From positions 434,001 through 498,000 of the forward strand of contig JAGFMI010000021.1 of NCBI GenBank assembly GCA_021030905.1: 64,000 nt of DNA, written 5' to 3'. The position numbers were made by a program, and so were the translations under genes. Shown here piece by piece: positions 1-10,795 of the stretch (position 1 is the stretch's first letter; the number at the start of each line of letters is the position of its first letter). The notes under the pieces were generated by a model. The model was not told the DNA's origin. It saw nothing but the letters and a program-made list of their open reading frames with translations, and made no database searches. The DNA comes from Pyrenula massariospora (taxonomy: Eukaryota > Ascomycota > Eurotiomycetes > Pyrenulales > Pyrenulaceae).

Positions 1-287
1 GCTTTGAGAGTCCTGCGCCTAAAGCCAGGCCGGAAATATTGCACGGTTGGACGATTAAGCCATGAGGTTGGTTGGAAATACAAGGATGTCGTAGACCGGT
101 ATGTATCACCTCAAAATGTAAGGATTACGATAGCTCATGAATTCCAAGTCTCGAGGAGCGGAGAAAGCTCAAATCGTCTGCATACTATGAACGGAAGAAG
201 ACAGCAAGGAGGCAGCTTGCGGAGGCGCAGAAGACGACAAAGGTGGACAAAAAGACGAGCCAGGAGCTAGCTAAATACGGCTACTAG
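1..287 (+). CDS. RPL16: 60S ribosomal protein L16 (uL13, L13A family), 3' end
   Basis: This is a structural protein of the large ribosomal subunit in the cytoplasm. The window opens in frame inside the gene, in the conserved segment [20 protein letters not shown] followed by [13 protein letters not shown] 50-bp intron (99-148, donor GTATGT, acceptor CAAG) splits an Arg codon. The last exon (149-287) gives the lysine-rich uL13 tail with [17 protein letters not shown] and ends in AKYGY, close to the yeast ending LAALGY, then a TAG stop. The 5' part lies outside the window. Family and splice sites are read directly from the sequence; only the upstream part is unseen. Confidence 0.95.
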
Positions 288-1075
288 GCCGTTCCGGGAC
301 AATGAGATGGTGCAGAGAATTTAAATGGGGATGTCAAGAGCATGGCTGAATTTGATGCTTAACAAGCATGCCCTCTAACGTGGTGCTCGGGATTAACTTT
401 CCGATCTTTGCGATTCCGATATGGCACATTCGACATTTGCCAAGACACTTTCAATAGCCAATATGAGAAATTTCACAATAACAGTCTTCATTGTTAGACA
501 ATGACGCCCCAGAACGCAACATCACTTGACCTGTTTGATGACCTTGGTCAGCACGACAGGTCCCTTCCAGACCAATGATTTTTGTCATTGCTTCTTTCAT
601 ACACCGTTATCATTTCTCAAGCGTCGGACTGTCAAAGGACGTGTCTATGCCGAAAGAATCGTCGCCAACCTCCTTCACCCTATTATCAACGGACGGCGTC
701 ATGTAGTTCCCTTTCCCTTGTGCTACTTTCCTTCGATATCCACCTAGTAGGGGCGGGCGGATTTAAATTAGAGTAGCGCCTACTACGTACGGGTCCAACA
801 AGCTAAAAGCTACGCAAGTCTGAACCGCGAAATTTCTAAATATGCTCGAACAGCGTTCTTAGCAATCGGTCATGTAGAACCGAGGATCTACCGATGGTAA
901 AGTGTCCACCCTACCCCACGTCGCTAGAAACCCTGCTGTCGATCATTTGGGACAATGTCATCCGAAGGTCTTGTATGGACTGATGGGGGGGGCGCCCCAG
1001 TACCAACCCAGAAGATGCATGTCAATTTGTGCTACGATATCCTTGCGAGTAACCACTCATCTCATAACCTGAGCG
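288..1075. other. Intergenic region between RPL16 and the acyl-CoA ligase
   Basis: It holds the 3' flank of the ribosomal gene and the promoter side of the ligase, both on the plus strand. Short open frames here (for example 526-776) show no recognisable protein or splice structure. I see no RNA gene or repeat. Confidence 0.5.
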
Positions 1076-2971
1076 ATGTCCGGTGCGAAGAGCAGGCTGT
1101 CGAAACTTGCCTCCCACTTTCTCTCCGCATCAGGCACTACACCGGTGGCGGAAAGACACAACATTCATAGCCTGTCCCCTACATACTTCCTACCTCGCGC
1201 AGCAAAAATTGAGCCCGATGTATGATTATTTAGATCAATACATGACAAGATCGATGCTGACAGCTTACCTAGGCGGTAGCGATATACCACCGCACCTCGA
1301 ATGACAAGATATTACGGCGGACGTACCAAGAAGCCGCCGACCGAGCCCGAGGACTTGCATACTACATCAAGAAGCATGGTTATGGGAAAGTGGGCATACT
1401 TTGTACCAATACTCCAGCATTCCTGGAAGCAATCTTTGGCATTGGAGCCGCCGGCGCTGTCAATGTTGGTAGGTCTTGAAAAAGCTTTGTCGGGGGCCTG
1501 GCTGATGTGATGATGAAAGCTATCAACTACCGGCTGAAATCTACTGATATCGCGTACATTTTTGACCATTCTGATGCGGAAGCTATAATTGTTGACGCGG
1601 AATTCCTACCTCTGCTTGATGACTTCCGGAAGGAACACCCTGCCATAGCAATCATTGTGGATACCGATACGGACGCGACAGAAGGGGAATTGAGCGGCCC
1701 TTTTGATGAGGCTGTATTGGAAGGCTTACGATATGATCAAGAGACGGGAAGTAAAGGATGGGATGGTCTCCAAGCTCAGACATCAGATGAGAATGGCGTG
1801 ATCGCGTTGGCCTATACGAGTGGCACCACTGCCAGACCCAAAGGCGTCGAGTACACACATAGAGGTGCTTATATGGCCGCCATTGGCAATATTATCGAAT
1901 CGGGCCTTAATTATCATGTTGGCAGGTGTCATTATCTATGGACGCTACCGATGTTTCATGCAATGGGATGGACATTTCCATGGTCAGTCACAGCAGTCCG
2001 AGGAACACACTACTGCCTTCGAAAAATTGATTACCCTGAGATTTGGCGGCTTTTGAAAGAGGAGGACATTACACATTACAACGCTGCTCCGACGGTGAAT
2101 ACGTTACTTTGCAATGATAAGAATGCCTCACCACTCCCAAACCCAGTCCGGGTCACTGTCGCCGCAAGCCCCCCAACAGCACATCTCTTCGAGCAAATGA
2201 CCAGACTGAATCTTCAGCCCGTTCATGTATATGGGTTAACGGAGACCTACGGTCCAATAACGAAAGGTTATCACATGCCAGCGTGGGAGGAATTACCTCT
2301 CAAGGAAAAGTACCAGCGCATGGCTCGACAAGGGCATGGCTTTGTGGCCAGCTTACCTAGTCGAGTGATTAAAACAGACGTAGAGTACGGAACGATTGTT
2401 GACGTGGAAGCAAATGGCAAGGAAATTGGTGAGATTGTCTTCGTGGGTAATATCCGTGCGAAAGGGTACTACAAAGATCCTGAGGCAACCAAGAAGTTGT
2501 TTGCTGGGGGTGTCCTTCATTCAGGTGACCTTGCAGTAATGCACCCAGATGGAGCAATTCAGATATTAGATAGAGCCAAAGACATTATTATTAGTGGTAA
2601 GTTCGCCATCACTCTCCTCAGTATTACGGATCATTAATCGTGACAAAGGAGGGGAGAACATCTCATCCGTCGCCCTCGAAGCAATTCTCGTAACGCATCC
2701 CGATATCCTTGAAGCTGGCATAGTCGCGGTAGCGGACTCACATTGGGGAGAACGACCAAAAGCCTTTGCTACCATTCAGCCAGGCAAGAGCTGCAGTGGT
2801 GAGGATATCATCCAATGGGCTCGAGAACACCCTGGGATTAGTAGGTTCATGGTGCCTAGGGAGGTTGAGGTGGTAGAAGAACTTCCGAAGACAAGCACGG
2901 GCAAGGTCAAGAAAAACGTGCTGAGGGAGTGGGCAAAGGGTGGAAACCGGAGCATGGAGGTGGAGGTGTAG
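1076..2971 (+). CDS. AMP-dependent acyl-CoA ligase, SidI-like, with peroxisomal PTS2
   Basis: The enzyme activates a carboxylic acid to an acyl-AMP and then an acyl-CoA. Four exons (1076-1219, 1273-1468, 1520-2596, 2649-2971) with introns of 53, 51 and 52 bp join in frame into 579 residues, usual for the family. Visible motifs are the nucleotide loop YTSGTTARPKG (about 212-222), VYGLTETYGP, LHSGDLAV, the hinge region ILDRAKDIIISGGENISS, and the catalytic-lysine segment TSTGKVKKN. The ATG at 1076 is chosen because it opens the only frame that splices into the conserved KIEPDAVAIYH segment, and because residues 7-15 (RLSKLASHF) match the PTS2 consensus R-L-x5-H-[LAF]. An N-terminal PTS2 is a known trait of SidI, the mevalonyl-CoA ligase of fusarinine/triacetylfusarinine synthesis. 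The SidI assignment is an inference from that trait and overall likeness; another medium-chain ligase is possible. Confidence 0.88.
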
Positions 2972-4991
2972 GTGTAGGTGCATTGGATATCTGAGTACCC
3001 ACGTACGTAAGCTGAATCGTCACTGTAGGTAGATTGGCAACGCGTCTCGACATTTTCCACAAAACAATGCAGCAGTAGTCCCACATCCAGTAGACCACGC
3101 ATGCTGTCTCAGATCTGGTAGGTGGATAGTAAGCTCGGGAACCGTTCAGATTCTCTGCAGTGGCACGCGAGAGCCAAATCTAAATTCACACCCACCGCGC
3201 AGGTGACGCCACCGTTGCGAGATACCGACGATTGAGTGGATGCACGTTGGCGTTTGCAGAATATGGTTCTGTCGCCGTCATCGTCAGGAGCCCCATGGGA
3301 CCCCAACGGTCCGCAGCGCTGAGCCCCCCTTTTGACCGCATCGAGCACCCAGCAATTGACAAGTCAATTGGGCGGAGATCGGGCAGTCGGCGCCTCCAAG
3401 GCCCGTCAAGAACAGCATTTCGCAATCCGAATAAGGTTGTGGAGCCGTCAAAAGTCTAGATTCCAGAGTTAAAGCATCTCGCCGCGTGGGTATCTCGAGC
3501 TCTTGGAAAACCTTCACGAATCGTGCCTGACGAGCATCAGGCGGCTCGGCGACTTTTCACCCCGGGCCCTTCGGTTTCCGTCCTCGAGGCGAAACATTCG
3601 AACCCAAAACGACGGCGATGACGGCGCGCTTGTGTTGGAAAATCAGGGGTTGAATTGCTAAAAGCAGGTGGGGGCTATGCGATGCGTCCTACAGCGGTGT
3701 TGGGTGTGGTGCCTTGTTGGTGGGTAGGTGAGATCATTGGGGAAAAGGGAGGGGTCTTTATGGGCATCGATGGGCGTGTGAAACGCGGCCGTGTTATGGG
3801 GGCTGTAGAGCCTGAGGTTGCGGGCCGAGGAGTGGTGTCGAGTAATGGAATGTCTGACATTGGCAGGGGAGATATGTGGACGTTTGGTATGCGGCTGAAC
3901 GTACAGTACATAGCATACGCAGCCAGAGAGCTAGGGAGAGGGCAGACAGATAATAAAGTTTTATCAGAGGGGAGGGTGCTTGATGTGGACTGGCTCCGTC
4001 ACCTGCATACCCAGGGTTCCCCAAAGGGCGTTTATGTTCTATTTGCAGGGAGTGCATGGGATCCCATGCTCTGTTTTCGTCTGCTGCTTGCAACACTTTC
4101 ATGGCCGCCCATCCTCTGGTCCGACTGAATTTCACGTGAAGAGATGAGAATATGGGAGACACAACCGGTCTGGTTTCGATGCGCACGAAAACGAGGATAG
4201 GCAGCCCACGAAGAAGCAAGCCTGTGGTTGTGGTTGTGGTTGTATTTCGCGTTCGCGCGTGTTACAACGGCGGCCCCCGATGAAGCAGCGCTGGAGCCGG
4301 CCTACACCCGATGCACCTTAGCGCGCCGTGGAGTGAGTTGTCTGCAGACCGACCCAGAGTCCAGCCCAGTCACCGCTGCGACTTACCATTCAACACCACA
4401 CAGCCTTGCTTTCCCCCCTCCCCCCCATCCCACACGATCTCTTGCACCATTCACTATTTCGGTCTCTTCACCAGCCGCGGTGATACCTTCTTATCCTTTC
4501 GACGTTCGTTGCTGTTCTCAAAACACCAAGTTCGACCAACTCTTTGTCCCGCCGCGGCAAGCTACCTCGTGACCTACATCTCCCGTTTCCTCATTACAAA
4601 CCTTTTGCCCCTGCATCACGCGCTTTACCTCCACAATACCACTCCCTGAAGCCTCACGCTGCTGACAGAAGGCGTCGATCTCGTCGATTATTCCCACCGC
4701 TAAGCACTCAAGTAAATTCCGGTAGTTGGAATGTTGCGAACCTCGGACTGATTGTTATCAGCTATAATCCCGTTCTAAGTTTAGACGCTACTGTTCCCCC
4801 GAACCGCCAATGACAAATTGACCGCGCTCAACCTCCTCTCATCGATACAGCTCCAATCCTTGCTAATGAGCTTCATGTGGATATTATACAGTTCTTAATC
4901 CATTACTGGTCGCTCACGCGGCGCATGAGAAGGTGTTCAGGGCTTCTACTAGCCGCGAGGACTTGGTACACAGCAATCCGCCGAAGGCAAA
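2972..4991. other. Long intergenic/leader region upstream of the GRR1-type gene
   Basis: No convincing gene is visible. It carries simple-sequence tracts: GGAGGTGTAGGTGTAGG-type repeats at about 2955-2980, a TGTGGT trimer-like run at about 4222-4243, and pyrimidine-rich stretches at about 4380-4640 like those found in promoters and 5' leaders of highly regulated fungal genes. Open frames at 3655-4128 and 4228-4649 look non-coding. A long 5' UTR for the downstream gene is plausible but not shown. Confidence 0.45.
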
Positions 4992-7900
4992 ATGGCATTG
5001 CAGGATCGTAGTCGTCGAGATAGTCGGCCTCCCAGTCGAGCGTCCAATTCTAGCTTCTCTTCGTCGCCTGAACGCGCTATTGACGATGACAACGATTTCT
5101 TCGACCAAGCCAACGACTCCGAATCATCCCTTGGCCTTACAAATTTCCGAGATATAAAACCCGGCGTCGACATAGAGAAACAACGTCAAGAATCTCCCAT
5201 TTCCCGATTGCCTCCTGAGATATTTCTCCAAATCATTACGAAGCTGAGCAGCTCGCCCGCAGACCTCCGGAATTGCATGCAGGTTTCTCTGTACTGGGCA
5301 GTACACACAGTCCAAACGTTATGGCATAGGCCTGCCTGCAACAAATGGGACAACTGCGTGATAATTGCACAAACGCTACACAAAGGCGGGTTCTTTCCGT
5401 ACCACGAGTATGTGAGGCGGTTAAACCTCTCAGCGTTAAACGAGTACGTCAGCAACGGAAGCGTCCGGCCATTTGAGAGCTGCAAGAGGATAGAAAGATT
5501 GACCCTCACAAACTGCAAAAAGTTGAATGATCAGGCCGTGATGGCGCTCGTGGAAGGGAACAGGCATTTACAGGCATTAGATGTGACGGACCTAAGAGAA
5601 CTTACAGACAAGACACTTTTCACAGTTGCTGCGAATTCTTCACGACTCCAAGGGCTCAACATGACTAATTGTACGAGAATCACAGACGCTTCACTTGTCG
5701 CGGTCTCAGAAAATTGCCGGCAGCTGAAAAGGGTGAATCTTCCTTCTCGTCTCTCTCGGTGTTTCGTGCTAATATGTTTCCAGCTCAAACTCAACAACTG
5801 TGAGAACACTTCTGACCCGTCGATCCTATCCTTTGCGGCCAATTGCCAAATGATCCTCGAAATTGATCTTCACGCCTGCAAACAAATCTCCTCCGCATCA
5901 GTCACGGCGCTTCTTGCCCAACTCCCATCTCTTCGTGAACTACGCTTGGCCCACTGTTCCAATATTGATGATGCTGCGTTTCTTGACCTACCTCCTACAA
6001 TGGTGTTTGATAGCTTACGGATCCTTGACATGACGGCGTGCGAGATGGTTGGTGACCTGGCCATCCAGCGCATCATTCCCGCAACACCGCGATTACGCAA
6101 CCTCGTCCTTGCCAAGTGCAAACACGTAACAGATCAGAGCATTAAGGCCATTGCTACGTTGGGGAAAAACTTGCATTACATTCATTTGGGGCATTGCACA
6201 GATCTCACCGATCAAGGCGTGATAGATCTTGTCAGGGCTTGTAATAGGATACGCTACATTGATCTTGCCTGCTGTAACCGATTAACGGATCGGAGTGTCC
6301 AAGACCTTGCCCAACTACCAAAACTTCGAAGGATTGGTCTTGTTAAATGCCAGAACCTGACGGATAGGAGCATCTTTGCTCTAGCAAAAGGCGCTACTAA
6401 TAACGCTAGGCGAGCCCAAGAAGCAATTCTCCCTTCAGGACATCCAGGGGCACATGGACGGTACCAAGCCATGATGAGAGAAGGTCCTAGCTTAGAAAGG
6501 GTGCATTTAAGCTACTGTGTTCATCTAACACTTCAAGTAAGAGCTTAAACGCAACCTCATGAAGAAATTTACTGACCTAGTATCCAGGGCGTCCATGCAC
6601 TGCTTCAAACATGTCCCAAACTCACCCACCTGTCCCTCACTGGTGTCATGGCCTTTCTCACACCTGATTTGACTCAATTTTGTCGAGACGCTCCACCAGA
6701 ATTCACAGACCAACAACGCTCTGTGTTTTGCGTATTTTCAGGAAATGGGGTTGCAAATTTGCGAGACCATCTCACGCAACTTGCGAATGCCACAGCAGCT
6801 CGGTACACTCGGCGCGTTGGCGAAACTGGCAGCGAAAGTGACTATGGTGATGAGGGGACTGAGATTGGTGAGGCGAGCGCGAACGAAGACGGTGTAAATG
6901 AAGTTGACGGCGGAGCCCCTCTGCCTGGTCAACACACGATGTATCAGCACGACGAGGATGATGATGCAACCGGCGAAGAGGGAGATGACGAAGAAGAGGA
7001 TCCCATCCCACAAGAGCATCGACACTCTCGATCTCGACGGCGAAGAGTAAGTCACCCAGATGCCGGTAGAGGCAGCTCCGACACGGCACGGATGCATAGA
7101 CAAGACATTTTCAACATTCACGCACCGGGCCCATCCAGCCTCCCTCCTTCGAATGGATTTCAACATTACACACCTCATCCAACTATACCGTCGCAATATC
7201 AGTTTCCTTCATATCCGCCAACTTACGCCAGCGAGTCTTCAGCTTTCATGCCTGTTCGTCAACATCCGGATCATCAATCATTCCAGCCGCAAAGGTCATT
7301 GACACCAATAGACCCTGCTGAACGAGTCCAACAGGTCCTTCGGGAACATCCAGAGCTTCGCTTACCAGGTAATGATCAAGCCATACAACAGCACCTATTA
7401 GCGAGGCATTATGGCTCTGGCACCTCCTCACCTTATGGCGACCTTCAGGAGCAGCAGCACCCACTTCATTTTACTCCACCTCCGCAGCAAAGCACTTTTG
7501 GTGGTCACATGCAGTACGATGGCAACACAGACGACGGACCTGAATTTGCACCCTCTGATTTCATGACCACGCAATGGGACATGTACCCAACCAGCCACCC
7601 AAATCATCACCCTCAGTCACACGTACCGCGTCCATATCCTGAACATCGTTCATCTTCTGACATTCTTACACGACGCTTACAGGGCATGCCTGCAATCACT
7701 ACCCCGAATTCAACTCCTCAAGGACCTCCTCTCCTTCATTCCTCCTCGCCATACATGTCTCAGGTCCAAGCGACACCGGAAACCTCGTCTCGCTTGATGG
7801 ATATCGATATGCAAGATCTTGAGCGCCAAGTGCAGTCTTTTCCACCTCTAAGCCGTGGAGGCAGCGCGCCTGCAACGCCTGGTGGAACGCCAAGCCGGAG

Positions 7901-8291
7901 TTTTTCCGGCCCGGTTCAGTCTTCGTCGGCCGTCCGGCCGAACGAGAGTATGGGGCTCGCCACTGGCAATCCGCATTTCCCTCAGGTTCCTCCGTGGCCC
8001 CCGGTAAGAGATCGTCGAAACATGCCAACAGGACAGCCAGCTATGCTGCAAGGGCATATCAGGCAAAGGCCGAGTGAAAATGGAAGACTCGGGCAACTCA
8101 GAGGTGATGCTAGCAGCGCTGATCAAGCTACGATAGATCATGGAGCAGAGTCACAGCTGAGGGGCCAGAACCTGATCGAGATGGATCACGAGATTGGAAG
8201 TCGACGACAGGATGGCAGAGTTAGTAGTTCAGGACCGATTGGTGGTGATAGGGAGGAAGGCAGCAGCACTTCGACGGAAGGCGAAGTATGA
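4992..8291 (+). CDS. GRR1: GRR1/GrrA-type F-box and leucine-rich-repeat protein (SCF substrate receptor)
   Basis: This is the substrate-recognition subunit of an SCF ubiquitin ligase; the F-box binds Skp1 and the LRRs bind targets. Exons are 4992-5732, 5784-6536 and 6588-8291, with two 51-bp introns, giving about 1065 residues. After a Ser-rich, acidic N-terminus, the F-box (ISRLPPEIFLQII..., about residues 69-112) is followed by a run of cysteine-containing LRRs of the type L..C..LTD. Intron 1 (5733-5783, GTGAAT...GCTAAT...CAG) has a length divisible by three and no stop, so it can be mistaken for coding. Removing it restores CRQLKRLKLNNC, the normal repeat. Intron 2 brings GVHALLQTCPKLTHLSL in frame. 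The last 460 or so residues are an acidic patch (DEDDDATGEEGDDEEE) and a Pro/Gln/Ser-rich tail. That is much longer than the roughly 590-residue Aspergillus protein, so an unseen intron or later stop cannot be excluded. Confidence 0.9.
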
Positions 8292-9166
8292 GATGCCTTA
8301 ATGACAACGGCCCGTGACGCTTGGATTATACTTTATTTTACCTATATATTCGGAACACGCGATATGTACTCTAACTTGTGGTACCCCTTGCAGCTTTTAG
8401 GACTGGGCTTTTTCTGCATGTAACGACCGGACACGACATGATATGATGCGGCATTCAACATACTTTTCCCCTGCTTCCTACACCGCTGCATTGAGGGTGA
8501 TTTGGATTTGCCGAAGCAATGCAAAACGAGGCAAAGGCAGTGCAGTGATGACGACGGCGTTCCATTCCTATTTTTCAGGTAGCCTTCCCTTCTAGCGCGA
8601 TTCTCATGTCTCCTTACAGATGAATAATGGGAAAAGGACTACGTGTGTAGCACCTCAGGTGAAGTCAGGTGGCAGCAAGCATGCAGTGGCGGGTAATAAA
8701 GAGTCACTCACCTGTTGTTATTCAAGGACATCCTGTTAGTGATAATTATTCCTCTCTGATCTAGACTATTGGGGTTTGAGCTAGCGAATTGCGATCTTTG
8801 TCTAGCTGACTCGGGATCCATACCGAGCAGACTTCCAGGTGTCCCGAGTTCTCACATTGAGGATGCAGTGACAGGTTAATGCGTACACACTTCTCTGACT
8901 TTCCATCCTCTTTGGAGTTTCATCTGATTGTGATATGTCTCTAAGAGATAGCGGTGTAGTAATAGGAATGAAATGAGTGGCTAGGCAGAACGCCGAAGGG
9001 CTTCGCGCAAGTTCAAGGGGAATATTGCGGGAACCACGCACAGCGTCGGCCCTCCTCCGGGGTTAATTTCCCAGCATCTACAACTCTTGCTTTTCAGAAA
9101 TCTCATTATACTCTTCAGCTTTTCTTGAGATATGAATTTTGAACCCTCAATTCAAAAATATACATC
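8292..9166. other. Intergenic region after GRR1-type gene
   Basis: It contains the 3' flank of the F-box gene and the promoter side of the small protein at 9167. A short open frame beginning at 9132 is in another frame from that protein. No recognisable gene, RNA or repeat is seen. Confidence 0.5.
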
Positions 9167-9646
9167 ATGCTACTCTTCACTACGAGAAACTTGGCGCGAA
9201 ATCAGCCACGGCCGGGGCCTCAAAACATTCGATTTACGCACAAATCACCACAGAAATCTTTCTACTCGCGCGAACCTCGTCAACCAGAACCTCCACAAGA
9301 CGACGATTGGGCCTGGCTCAGAGCCTGGAGACGAAACGCTTCATTCTATCTCATGACCTCTGCCGTCATCGGGGGTGCCGCCAGCCATCGCTATTTGCGC
9401 GTCGAGAATTCGGGACTGGAAAGAGCCTTTGGGGACAGATTTAACTTCTTGGTTGTTAACTTGAGCGTTGCAGCTCAGGGCTTGGGAACGGTGATTTTTC
9501 TCCGGTGGGACCGGAAACGTGATCGGTACATGGCTCCGTCCTCATCCAGGCTGCTGCGTTCGGCGAAGTTCTTTTACTCGCTTGTATGGACGATCTTTTG
9601 GATTCGGATCGGTGAGAAGGTGAATGATGGATTGTCGGATCGATGA
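9167..9646 (+). CDS. Small protein with mitochondrial-type presequence, paralogue A
   Basis: A single exon encodes 159 residues. I do not recognise a named family. The first 35-40 residues are Arg/Ser/Pro-rich without acidic residues (MLLFTTRNLARNQPRP..., then SFYSREP), which looks like a mitochondrial targeting sequence. Two hydrophobic stretches follow (about 60-75 and 92-110). The protein is clearly related to the one at 13425-13985: both have AWR.NAS..L, then E...L...FG.RF, a central AAQ, and a C-terminal AK.....VW..F.IR..EKV segment. The two copies flank the GMC oxidoreductase. The ATG at 9167 is chosen because it gives the targeting-like start shared by both copies. A role in mitochondrial membranes is inference only. 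Confidence 0.7.
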   Translation: MLLFTTRNLARNQPRPGPQNIRFTHKSPQKSFYSREPRQPEPPQDDDWAWLRAWRRNASFYLMTSAVIGGAASHRYLRVENSGLERAFGDRFNFLVVNLSVAAQGLGTVIFLRWDRKRDRYMAPSSSRLLRSAKFFYSLVWTIFWIRIGEKVNDGLSDR

Positions 9647-10795
9647 CCATAATTTTCGATGGCTCTCTATGGTCTGTGAGCGCATGTTAAGCTTTCCGGC
9701 TGGCCTTCAACGCTGTAGAAGCTGACTCGGTCCTTGCTGTGGACCTCTGTCTGCACCGTGGATCGACTTCGATTGAGATAGAAGCAGAAACTCTGACGGC
9801 GACGTCAAGGCGGAATCCGTGCTTCTGGCAGTGTCCCTTTGATGATCTTAGAGGTTTCCAACAACGATCAAGCGACTTTTTTCACCTTCCAATACCTGTC
9901 CTCAAGCTTGGTCCTGTTTCTTGACACCTTCTACCATCTCACGTCCTTGTCTTCTAGATGAAACTATTTCGATGCTCCAACTGCCGGTGACGCCTTCGAC
10001 GCCAGTAGCAATTCCAACACCACCCTCTAAAGACCTCCAAAAAACAACAGATACCGCCACTTTGATGTTAGTACTTTTGGTTTTGGTTCAGCCCAAGGTG
10101 TATGAAGTACTTCGGCGACACCAATGCGTCACACCGCTCCATCCCGGGTCCCACCCAAAAAATCGCGATTGGCCCCTTTGCGGCAAAAAGTGGACAGCGG
10201 TTTACCTACTCCAAGACTCAAAAGGCACGTTCGCATTCTAGACCTTCCCATGGTGAGGTTCTAGTAATGTGCTTGTAAGGCGCTAGATGCATCTAGAACA
10301 TTAAATTTTTATCCCAAGTCGGGCAATCCGATCACCACCTCCCAACATGCGTAGGAAGCTTCAGGACATGGGTGTCTTCTCTTCCCTTTTGTGGAAGAGG
10401 CCGTGCTTCTGGAGAGTGCCAAATCGGGCAAAGCGTAACGGCCAACGCCTCTCATGCTCTGTCCTGCATGCTTTCATCAGCTTTATCAGATTATCCTGGT
10501 ATCCCCTTCGGATGCAAGGCTGATATAATCTGTCGATCATTTGAAGGATCTTGCCTAGTCAAATAATATACCCTGCCCATTACTGCCTTTTGCGGGGAAG
10601 CAACCTGACCTACAGCCCCTATTTATTTTGCCGAGGCAGGGTCTTCCCAAAGCAGACGAATGTGAAAATGGAACCCCTCTACAGATTCCCAACTTCGGAA
10701 ACGGCTGTAGGACATAGATATAACCTATTCCGCCTCTTTTTACTGATGCTGAACATGCCTATGAAGCGTGTCCTCAAAGATAGCCGCCTCACATT
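9647..10795. other. Intergenic region upstream of GMC oxidoreductase
   Basis: Open frames at 9739-9924, 9921-10241 and 10551-10832 lack recognisable motifs, and the last overlaps the start of the GMC gene in another frame. Probably promoter and spacer sequence. Confidence 0.4.

Noticed and set aside
3655-4128. 157-residue open frame upstream of the GRR1-type gene
   Set aside because: No motif, low-complexity Gly/Val/Met/Trp composition, and overlapped by similar-sized frames on the other strand; it looks like chance in a long leader region.
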